From: Pseudomonas sp. LS44
GTDB taxonomy: Bacteria > Pseudomonadota > Gammaproteobacteria > Pseudomonadales > Pseudomonadaceae
Length of the DNA stretch: 64,000 bases
Direction of reading: 5' to 3'
NCBI RefSeq assembly: GCF_024730785.1
Contig: NZ_CP102830.1
Span: forward strand, 4,397,139-4,461,138
The notes under the pieces: generated by a model
What the model saw: only the letters and a program-made list of their open reading frames with translations
Database searches by the model: none
What the model was told of the DNA's origin: nothing
Translations under genes and position numbers: made by a program
In this document: in pieces, positions 16,984 through 23,780 of the stretch
Layout: each line of letters starts with the position of its first letter
Position numbering within the stretch: the first letter of the stretch is position 1

Positions 16984-18000
16984 TCAAGAGGAAAAATTGA
17001 GCATGCGTTGCTTCTTGGTGATGACGTCCGGCTGCTGCTCATTGACCAAGGCCTGATCCAGCAGGCTTCCCGCGGCACCGGTGTCGGCCATGCCTGGGCG
17101 CAGCGGAGATTTGATCGCAATGCCATCACCCGATCCTGGTGTACCGCCGGAATTGACCTTGACCAGCGGCCCGACCAAGGTGATGCCACTGGGGTCGAGC
17201 TTGATGAAGCTGCCGCCGGCTTTGATGGTCAACTCGCTGCCAGCTTCGATGACCATGGTCTGCCCGGCTTTGAGGTGGATCTCCCTTCCCGCCTCGACAA
17301 ACTGTCCGCTGCCGACCTTCACATGCTGGTTGTTGCCGACGCTCAGGTGGTCATCGGCGCGCGCTTCGACCTTGCGATCGGCATGCGTGGTGCGGTGCTC
17401 TTCGGCCTTGAGCTCGGTGTAGCTGTGGGCCTCGACCGTGTCGTGGCGCTGGTGGCCGATGTGGATCTTCTGGTCGTGCTCGATGTGCTCGTCCCAGTCG
17501 CGCTGGGCGTGGATGAAGATCTGTTCCTGACCCTTGCGGTCCTCGATACGCAGCTCGTTGTAGCCCTCGCCGCCGGGGCTGCTGAGGGTCTTGAATACAC
17601 TGCGGGTCTTGTGTGCCGGCAGCTCGTAGGGCACCACATGTTCGGCGTGGTACAGGCAGCCGCTGATCAGAGGTTGGTCGGGATCGCCCTCAAGAAAGCT
17701 GACCAGCACTTCCATGCCCACCCGGGGGATGGCGATGCCGCCATAGCGGTCGCCGGCCCAACTGGAGGACACCCGTAGCCAGCAGCTGGTCTGCTCGTCG
17801 GCCTGGCCGTGGCGGTCCCAGTGGAACTGCACTTTCACCCGACCGTGTTGATCGCAGTGGATTTCCTCGCCTTGGGGACCGGTGACCACGGCGCTCTGGC
17901 TGCCGAGGATGTGTGGTTTAGGGTGGGCCAGCGGCGGACGGTAGGGCGCGTTCCAGGGCGTGGCGCGGAAGTGGTTGCGGTAACCCTGCTGGAAATCCGA
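16984..18000 (-). pseudogene. vgrG: vgrG, 3' part (gp5-like spike and C-terminal tail)
   Basis: This is the second half of a T6SS VgrG spike protein, in a different frame from the first half. The frame resumes with SDFQQGYRNHFRATPWN at 18000, then carries the OB-fold (VTGPQGEEIHCDQHGRVKVQFHWDR, VSSSWAGDRYGG), the spike beta-helix (IRIEDRKGQEQ-like, HADRKVEARADDHLSVG, GSFIKLDPSGITL) and a tail ending KQRMLNFSS. Upstream the frame is open to 18060 but contains no ATG. An internal GTG at 17889 could start a 301-residue protein. The break is caused by the 56-nt insertion at 18001-18056. It may be a true loss of function, a recent strain-level event or a sequencing problem. Confidence 0.8.
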
Positions 18001-18056
18001 GTGGCTTAACCCCTCACCCCGGCCTCTCCCCAGAGGGGCGAGGGAGTTGATCCGAA
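18001..18056. repeat. 56-nt insertion in vgrG carrying a palindromic repeat
   Basis: The core at 18011-18044 is an imperfect palindrome (ccctcacccc then, after a short middle, ggggcgaggg). Removing 18001-18056 restores a continuous VgrG frame (EESISD joined to SDFQQGYRNHF). The hexamer TCGGAT occurs on both sides on the minus strand. The length, 56, is not a multiple of three, so the insertion shifts the frame and places TAA at 18006-18008. Confidence 0.75.
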
Positions 18057-19052
18057 GTCACTGATGGACTCTTCCAGCACCTGCGGCTGCTTGCCTTCGT
18101 GGACGATTTCGCTGAGCAGCCACAGCTGATTCCAGTCGCTGCGCGGATGCTCGCTGAGCGGCAGGAAATGCCCGCTGGCCAGCAGTGGCTGATCGCTGTC
18201 GCCCTCGGCCAGTTGCGCGTCGCTGCGATGCCGTTCCAGGCTGCGTTGGCTCAGCTGTTTGCCACGCGCGCGGGTGGTGAAGCGCCCCGGATAGTCGTAG
18301 TCCTCGAGCGCCGGCACGGCGGGGCTAGAGGCACTGGCTTCGAGCAACAGGTGCGGCTGCAGAAAGTCGTAGTCGCGGCGGTTGACTTGCGAAGGGCGGG
18401 TCGCCAGGCGCACGCCGAAGCGCTTGGCCACCGGCACGTCGGCGACCAGGCCGGAGTCCGGCTGATAGGCCAGCGGCGCCAGTTGGCGAAACACCGTCTG
18501 GTCGTCGCCGAACATCAGTACATGGCCCTCGGCGCTGTGCTGGAAGTGATAGTGAATGCCCTCTTCCTCGCACAGGCGCTGGACGAAGTGCAGGTCGGAT
18601 TCGTCGTACTGCACGCAGTAGTCGCGCTCGGGATACGCCGCGCCGAGTTGGAAGCGATAGGCATCGGCCTGGATGCCGTGCTCTTCGAGGACCTGGGCGA
18701 TGATCTGCGCCACCGTCAGATGTTGAAAGATGCGCTGGTTGGTGCGCTGGGCCAGGTAGGCCAATTGCGGTACCAGGGTCAGCCGATAACGGGTCAGGCG
18801 CGGGCCGGACTCGCCCTGGGCCACGCTATGGATCAGCCCGTGGATGCCGCCGCCCTCGGCGGAAAAGCTCAGAAACGCCGGCCGGTGCAGCAGGCTTTGC
18901 AGGTCCAGGTCGGGACGCTCGCTGATCAGTTGCAGGTCGAAGGCGAACGGCTGACTGAGGGCTTCGCGGCCGTGGAAGGCGAGTACCTGCAAGTCGTGGG
19001 CAACGCCGGCGATGGTCAGGCGGAAATGCACGTGGTTGGCGGGAGCGAACAT
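18006..19052 (-). pseudogene. vgrG: vgrG, 5' part (gp27/gp44-like hub domain)
   Basis: This is the first 348 codons of a VgrG. MFAPANHVHFRLTIAG opens the gp44-like domain; QLAYLAQRTNQRIFQHLTVAQIIAQVLEEHG, YCVQYDESDLHFVQRLCEEEGIHYHF and WLLSEIVHEGKQPQVLEES are the standard VgrG hub landmarks. The last 14 codons (STPSPLWGEAGVRG) come from the inserted repeat and end at TAA. An intact VgrG trimer needs the hub and spike in one chain, so this product alone would lack the spike. It lies downstream of hcp, behind an attenuator-like terminator. Confidence 0.85.
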
Positions 19053-19075
19053 CCGTGTTCCTCGGCTGAAACAAT

Positions 19076-19108
19076 AAAAAGCATCGGCCAGGTATGCCTG
19101 GCCGATGC
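19076..19108 (-). terminator. Strong intrinsic terminator between hcp and vgrG
   Basis: On the minus strand a perfect 12-base stem (gcatcggccagg / cctggccgatgc, four-base loop) is followed by TTTTTATTG. It sits 23 bases after hcp and 23 bases before vgrG, so only read-through reaches vgrG, the effector and the immunity gene. This fits the much larger need for Hcp. Confidence 0.9.
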
Positions 19109-19131
19109 ATGTGCAGCGCGCTTACCTAGCC

Positions 19132-19650
19132 TCAAACAGCGATAGGCGAGCGCCAGTCGTCCGAACCAGAGGTCCCGGAGATTTCATGGGTCCAGACGAT
19201 TTTGCGGTAGGTGAAATAGACGTCTTCCAGGTGAGTGAAATGCGCCATGTTCGGGTCCTGGCAGTTCGGCATGCGCGACTGCACGTCGACGATCACCGCG
19301 TCTTCCAGCTGGATGGTGAAGTAGTGCTCCTGGGTGCCGGTGGCAGAGGTGCGATACCACTGCAGGGTGCACTTGTTCAGGCGTTCGCCGGAGGTGAGGG
19401 CGTTGAAGATCAGCGGCGAGGATTTATCGAACACCTTGGTGATCATCAGCGGCTTGTGGACGCGCTGGCCAGTCGGCTGGCCGGACTGCGGATCGCGCGG
19501 AATGATGACCTGGTGGTTGAAGGCCTGAACCAGCACCTGGTCTTCGTGTCCTTCCTGGAAAATATTGCCAACCGAGTCCTCGGTGAAAGTGCCTGCGGTG
19601 ATCAGGCCTTGCTTGGTGCCTTCGAGGGATAGATACGCGGGTGTTGGCAT
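19132..19650 (-). CDS. hcp: Type VI secretion system tube protein Hcp
   Basis: A 172-residue Hcp of the Hcp1 family, which stacks as hexameric rings to form the T6SS inner tube. Landmarks are PAYLSLEGTKQGLITAG at the N-terminus, HQVIIPRDPQSGQPTGQRVHKPLMI in the middle and LEDVYFTYRKIVWTHEISG near the C-terminus. The ATG at 19650 follows AAGGAGAG with six bases of spacing. It heads the orphan hcp-vgrG-effector-immunity island; no sheath, baseplate or membrane-complex genes are in the window, so it must use a machine encoded elsewhere. Confidence 0.95.
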   Translation of the reverse strand: MPTPAYLSLEGTKQGLITAGTFTEDSVGNIFQEGHEDQVLVQAFNHQVIIPRDPQSGQPTGQRVHKPLMITKVFDKSSPLIFNALTSGERLNKCTLQWYRTSATGTQEHYFTIQLEDAVIVDVQSRMPNCQDPNMAHFTHLEDVYFTYRKIVWTHEISGTSGSDDWRSPIAV

Positions 19651-19703
19651 GAGTGCTCTCCTTGCTTCGTTCGTGGGCCTGCTGGTCCGGGAGCCGGAGC
19701 TAT

Positions 19704-19719
19704 AACAAAGAGCGTGCCA
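19704..19719 (-). promoter_or_regulatory. Possible sigma54 promoter of hcp
   Basis: The minus strand reads TGGCACGCTCTTTGTT, against the consensus TGGCACG-N4-TTGCW. The -24 element is perfect and the spacing GG-N10 is right, but the -12 element has GT instead of GC. It lies about 54 bases upstream of the hcp start. RpoN control of orphan hcp genes is known in pseudomonads. Confidence 0.5.
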
Positions 19720-19918
19720 GTGAGTTTTAAATGTTATTAATCAATAGCTTGGAATTTATGCGCAGTACGCCGCAGGACGGCAGCGGCGAAACCTGCGCCA
19801 AGTGTTGCGCAATCGCCTACAGAACTTTGCACACCCCAGCTCAGACTGGGATGAAGGCTGGATGCAACGTCAACAACGCCCAGTTTGCCGCCACACACCT
19901 GGCAACTAATTGCGCAAC

Positions 19919-21355
19919 TCAGTCCTGCCAGCTGCGGCCTTGCAGGGACAACAGGCTCTGCGCCTGCTCCGGGCCATTGGTACCGGATGGATAGGGTCGC
20001 GGGCTCTGGTAGTACTCGTGCCAGCCGCGCAGGATCGGGTCGATCCAGGCCCAGGCCGCTTCGACTTCGTCGCGGCGCATGAATAAAGTCGAATCGCCTT
20101 CGATCACATCCAATAACAGGCGCTCGTAAGCATCCCAACGCCGTTTCTGCTGAAAGGCATGGGCGAGGTTGAGATCCAGCTCCACCGGCTCCAAGCGCAT
20201 GCCCTTGCCCGGGGTCTTGGCCATCAGTTGCAGACTGATCCGCTCTTCCGGCTGCAGGCGGATGCGCAGGCGGTTGGCGGCGCCACCGTGGAACAACCGA
20301 TAGGGCGTCGGCTTGAAGTGGATAACGATCTCCGAACTCTTCTTGGCCATGCGCTTGCCAGTCCGCAAATAGAACGGCACGCCGGCCCAGCGCGGGTTAT
20401 CGATCTCGGCCTGCAGGGCGACGAAGGTTTCCGTATCGCTGTCGTTGTCGACATTTTTTTCGAAGTAATACGTTGGCACCTCTTGCCCGCCGATCTTCCC
20501 GGCCACGTACTGACCGCGCACCGTCAGGTCCTGAACGTCGAGCCCATCAATCGGCCGCAGCGCTTGCAGCACCTTGAGCTTCTCGTCGCGCACCGCTTCG
20601 GCGTCGAAGCGCACCGGTGCCTCCATGGCCACCAGGCAGAGCAGCTGCAACAGGTGGTTCTGCACCATATCGCGCATGGCCCCGGCCTGATCGTAATAGG
20701 CGCCGCGATTTTCTACGCCGAGGGTTTCGCACACGCTGATCTGCACATGGTCGATATGCCCGGCGCGCCACACCGGCTCGAACAGGGCATTGGCAAAGCG
20801 CAGCGCCATCAGGTTCTGCACGGTTTCCTTGCCCAGATAATGATCGATGCGAAACACCCGCGACTCATTGAATACCGCACCGATCGCCGCGTTGATCGCC
20901 TTGGCTGACTCCAGTGAGTGGCCGATGGGTTTTTCCAGGACGATCCGCGATTGCGGGCCGGCGAGCCCGGCGAGGGCCAGGTGGTTGGCGATGTCTTCGA
21001 ACAGATCAGGCGCCGTGGCCAGGTAGTAGACCTGCACCCGGTGCGCGTTAAGGCGTTTGGCCAGACGGCTGAAATCGGCGCTTTGCGACGCGTCCATAGC
21101 GAAGTAATCGAGCCGCGCCGCGAAGCTTTGCCAGGTAGCTGCATCGAAGTCGGCGCGCGCCACCTGAGCACGGCAACGGCGCTCGGCCAGCGCGTGATAG
21201 GCCTGGCGCTCAAGGGGTTGGCGGGCCAGGGCCAGGATGCGCATGTCCGGGTGCAAGCGGCCATCGCGGTGCAGGTAATACAGCGCCGGCAAAAGCTTAT
21301 GCAGCGCAAGATCGCCCGTACCGCCAAACACCAACATGTCGCAGGGAATGCTCAC
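19919..21355 (-). CDS. zwf: Glucose-6-phosphate 1-dehydrogenase
   Basis: A 478-residue enzyme oxidising glucose 6-phosphate to 6-phosphogluconolactone with NAD(P)+, feeding the Entner-Doudoroff and pentose phosphate routes. MLVFGGTGDLALHKLLPALY is the coenzyme-binding loop, RIDHYLGKETVQNL the active-site signature and FYLRTGKRM a substrate-binding strand. The first ATG (21388) has no ribosome-binding site and abuts a palindrome. The GTG at 21355 has GGAG seven bases upstream and is preferred. It is divergent from an RpiR-type regulator. Pseudomonads usually carry another zwf in the glucose cluster; this is probably the paralogous copy. Confidence 0.9.
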   Translation of the reverse strand: MSIPCDMLVFGGTGDLALHKLLPALYYLHRDGRLHPDMRILALARQPLERQAYHALAERRCRAQVARADFDAATWQSFAARLDYFAMDASQSADFSRLAKRLNAHRVQVYYLATAPDLFEDIANHLALAGLAGPQSRIVLEKPIGHSLESAKAINAAIGAVFNESRVFRIDHYLGKETVQNLMALRFANALFEPVWRAGHIDHVQISVCETLGVENRGAYYDQAGAMRDMVQNHLLQLLCLVAMEAPVRFDAEAVRDEKLKVLQALRPIDGLDVQDLTVRGQYVAGKIGGQEVPTYYFEKNVDNDSDTETFVALQAEIDNPRWAGVPFYLRTGKRMAKKSSEIVIHFKPTPYRLFHGGAANRLRIRLQPEERISLQLMAKTPGKGMRLEPVELDLNLAHAFQQKRRWDAYERLLLDVIEGDSTLFMRRDEVEAAWAWIDPILRGWHEYYQSPRPYPSGTNGPEQAQSLLSLQGRSWQD

Positions 21356-21388
21356 CGAAACTCTCCGATTGGGCGCCAGGCGAGTCAT

Positions 21389-21403
21389 GTAGTATAACTA
21401 CAA
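21389..21403. promoter_or_regulatory. Palindromic operator, HexR-like, upstream of zwf
   Basis: The sequence gtagtataactac (5 + 3 + 5 bases, perfect arms) extends to a HexR-like TTGT-N9-ACAT on the minus strand. It lies in the zwf leader, between zwf and the divergent RpiR-family gene, which is the natural candidate to bind it. Confidence 0.6.
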
Positions 21404-21495
21404 GCGCACTACACCCGGCTTGCGCCGATCATAACCGAGACGAGGCTGCAGCGTTATGCAGCCCGGCGGCCACCCTCTATACAAGAGCCTGCCTA

Positions 21496-22362
21496 GTGAA
21501 CTTGTTGCAGCACATCGCTCAATCGCGCCACCTGTTACGGAAATCGGAACTCAAGGTCGCCGACCACGTACTGCTCGATCCGGCTGCGGTGATGCACAGC
21601 TCGATGGCCGATCTGGCCCACAGCGTTGGGATCAGCGAGCCAACCATCGTGCGCTTCTGCCGTGCTATCGGCTGTAGCGGTTTTCAGGATCTCAAGCTGA
21701 AACTGGCGCAGAGCCTCGCCGCCGGTGCCAGCTTCGGCCAGTTCGCGATCACCGAAAACGACTCGGTCGCCGACTTCAGCCTGAAGATTTTCGACACCAC
21801 GCTGCACACCCTGATGGAAGTTCGCGAGCGCCTCGACCCGCACGCACTGCAGCAGGCGATCAGCGCGTGCGCCCAGGCGCACCGGGTAGAGTTCTACGGT
21901 TTCGGCGCGTCCGGCGCCGTGGCCGCGGATGCGCAGCACAAGTTCTTCCGCCTGCTGCTCACCGCTGCGGCCTACTCCGACCCGCATATGCAGGCCATGT
22001 CCGCGGTGACCTTGAAACCCACCGATGTCGCAGTGTGTATCTCGCAGTCCGGACGCTCCAAGGATTTGTTGATCACCGCCAACCTGGTCCGCGAGGTCGG
22101 CGCCACCTTGATCACCCTGTGCCCGAGCCAGACGCCGCTGGCCGACCTGGCCACCGTCAACCTGGCCATCGATGTGCAGGAAGACACGGAAATCTACACC
22201 CCGCTGACCTCACGCATCGCCCACCTGGTGGTGATCGACGTGCTGGCCATGGGCGTCGCCATGGCGCGCGGGCCGGCGCTGGTCAATCACCTGAAGAGCG
22301 TCAAACGCAGCTTGCGCAGCCTGCGCCTGTCGCCGAAAACGGTGAAAAACGTCGAGGACTGA
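21496..22362 (+). CDS. RpiR/HexR-family transcriptional regulator
   Basis: A 288-residue regulator. The N-terminal helix-turn-helix (about 1-75, SSMADLAHSVGISEPTIVRFCRAIGCSGF) is followed by a SIS sugar-phosphate-binding domain (about 120-260, VEFYGFGASGAVAADAQHKF, VCISQSGRSKDLL, DTEIYTPLTSRIAHLVVIDVLA). It strongly resembles HexR, which senses 2-keto-3-deoxy-6-phosphogluconate. Being divergent from zwf, it probably represses that gene through the 21389 palindrome. It may be the second HexR-like paralogue rather than HexR itself. The start is a GTG with only a weak ribosome-binding site. Confidence 0.85.
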   Translation: MNLLQHIAQSRHLLRKSELKVADHVLLDPAAVMHSSMADLAHSVGISEPTIVRFCRAIGCSGFQDLKLKLAQSLAAGASFGQFAITENDSVADFSLKIFDTTLHTLMEVRERLDPHALQQAISACAQAHRVEFYGFGASGAVAADAQHKFFRLLLTAAAYSDPHMQAMSAVTLKPTDVAVCISQSGRSKDLLITANLVREVGATLITLCPSQTPLADLATVNLAIDVQEDTEIYTPLTSRIAHLVVIDVLAMGVAMARGPALVNHLKSVKRSLRSLRLSPKTVKNVED

Positions 22363-22374
22363 CAGACGCGGTCA

Positions 22375-22396
22375 TGGCGACTTCATCGAGTCGCCA
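22375..22396 (+). terminator. Hairpin after the RpiR regulator
   Basis: tggcgact / agtcgcca arms of eight bases with a six-base loop begin 12 bases after the stop codon. There is no clear U-tract, so it may be a weak or Rho-assisted terminator or an RNA-stabilising hairpin. Confidence 0.45.
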
Positions 22397-22457
22397 CTAA
22401 ATCGTCATCCGCCCAGGCGATGCTGGTGCTCCCGGACCTCGACATGGGAGATGCCAG

Positions 22458-22679
22458 ATGCCTCGTTATCAACAAGGCGCTTCGACGCCAACCAGCCAGC
22501 CAAAAACTCGCCAGCAAAAGGAAGACCTACGGCGCATGGCCTTTCGACGCGCCGTTGAGGCCTATGCCGAACAGCGCCAGTTGCAGCAGGAACTGGCCGA
22601 CCACCCCGAACTGATCGCCGCCGACTACCTTATCGCGGCCCATGCGGCATTGCGCCGAAACGCGCCGCCAGCGCACTGA
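22458..22679 (+). CDS. Small hypothetical protein (73 residues)
   Basis: A 73-residue, charged, helical protein (MPRYQQGASTPTSQPK at the start; core RRAVEAYAEQRQLQQELADHPELIAADYL). GGGAG lies eight bases before the ATG. The Tyr-x-Glu-Gln/Leu-Gln pattern is like small Pseudomonas proteins of the PA3496 type, but I am unsure. Its 3' end overlaps the convergent pycR gene by 50 bases. Confidence 0.55.
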   Translation: MPRYQQGASTPTSQPKTRQQKEDLRRMAFRRAVEAYAEQRQLQQELADHPELIAADYLIAAHAALRRNAPPAH

Positions 22680-23583
22680 TCTGCGCCCGTTCGCTGCGGA
22701 TGAATGCGAGAAACGCCTGGCCCACCGGCGACAGGCGTTTACCGCGCGCATGCACCACGCACCAGCTGCGATACAGCGGCAGTTCCTCGACCGGCAATTC
22801 GCACAGCAAGCCATTGCTCAGCTCCAGATTCACCGCATGGCGCGGCAACAAAGCCAGGCCGAGGCCGGCAACCACGCATTCGCGCTGCGCATCCAACGAG
22901 GCGACTTCCTGGGTCTGGGCGAAATGCACGCGCTTCTGCTGGAAGTACTCTTCGCAGGCCTTGCGCGTTCCCGAGCCGGGTTCGCGGACCAGCAGCGGAT
23001 AGGGCTCGAGATCCTTCAGCGTCAGTTGCGCGGCGCTGCACAGCGGATGCTCGGGCGGCGCCACTGCCACGATCGGGTAATTCAGAAAGGGCAAAAACTC
23101 CAGCGCCATGTCCTGCGGCACCAGCGACATGATCACCAGGTCGTCGCGGTTGTCGGTCAGGCGCTTGATCACCTGGGCGCGGTTGACCACCATCAAGCGC
23201 AGGCTGACTTCCGGGTGCTGGCGTTTGAACGCAGCGAACAGGTGCGGGACGAAATACTTGGCGCTCGACTCTACCGCCAGCTTGAGCTGGCCCTGCAGCG
23301 AGCCCTGCAAGTCGGAAAGCTGCATGTCGAGGCTTTCCAGGCGACCAAAGATGTCGCCGCTGGCTTTCAAAAGCGCTTCGCCCGCCTCGGTGAGGTAGAG
23401 TTTTTTGCCGACATATTCGAACAACGGCTGGCCGACCAGCTCGTCCAGCTGGCGAATCTGCAGGCTCACGGCCGGTTGCGTCAGCGCCATTTCCTCCGCG
23501 GCACGGCTATAGGAGCGCGTCTCGCACACCGCGCGGAATACTTGCAGCTGACGTAATGTCATGCGCATCAATGACTTACGCAT
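22630..23583 (-). CDS. pycR: LysR-type regulator of pyruvate carboxylase
   Basis: A 317-residue LysR-family protein. The winged helix spans about residues 5-65 (LRQLQVFRAVCETRSYSRAAEEMALTQPAVSLQIRQLDE), followed by the effector-binding domain about 90-290 (ESSAKYFVPHLFAAF, LVREPGSGTRKACEEYF). It most resembles the CbbR/CysB-like regulators. The ATG at 23583 has AAGGTG six bases upstream and is preferred to a GTG nine bases earlier. It is divergent from pycA, and a 15-base palindrome lies between them. PycR of P. aeruginosa occupies the same position. The ligand is not known. Confidence 0.85.
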   Translation of the reverse strand: MRKSLMRMTLRQLQVFRAVCETRSYSRAAEEMALTQPAVSLQIRQLDELVGQPLFEYVGKKLYLTEAGEALLKASGDIFGRLESLDMQLSDLQGSLQGQLKLAVESSAKYFVPHLFAAFKRQHPEVSLRLMVVNRAQVIKRLTDNRDDLVIMSLVPQDMALEFLPFLNYPIVAVAPPEHPLCSAAQLTLKDLEPYPLLVREPGSGTRKACEEYFQQKRVHFAQTQEVASLDAQRECVVAGLGLALLPRHAVNLELSNGLLCELPVEELPLYRSWCVVHARGKRLSPVGQAFLAFIRSERAQISALAARFGAMPHGPR

Positions 23584-23626
23584 GTTGATCACCTTTTTAA
23601 GCGGGCCCTGGATTCAACTATAAGTC

Positions 23627-23641
23627 TTAGCTAATAGCTAA
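23627..23641. promoter_or_regulatory. Perfect palindrome, candidate PycR operator
   Basis: ttagctaatagctaa is a perfect 7 + 1 + 7 palindrome with the T-N11-A spacing of LysR-type boxes. It is 44 bases upstream of the pycR start and about 140 bases upstream of the pycA start, in the shared divergent promoter region. A second AT-rich patch follows at 23645-23670. Confidence 0.65.
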
Positions 23642-23780
23642 CCCAACAATTATTGATTTTAGTTAATTCGCTCGGAGCGCTACGGTTAGCGGGTGATCAA
23701 GGCCTTGGCTGCGATCGAGCGTCGGGCGTCGCGACCATTCTGCAGCGCCTGCCAGTTCACTAGGCTGAGGGAAACCTGCC

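Noticed and set aside
16984..17889. Stand-alone spike protein started at the internal GTG
   Set aside because: It would begin inside the OB-fold without the preceding strands and without a convincing ribosome-binding site, so a broken vgrG is the simpler reading.
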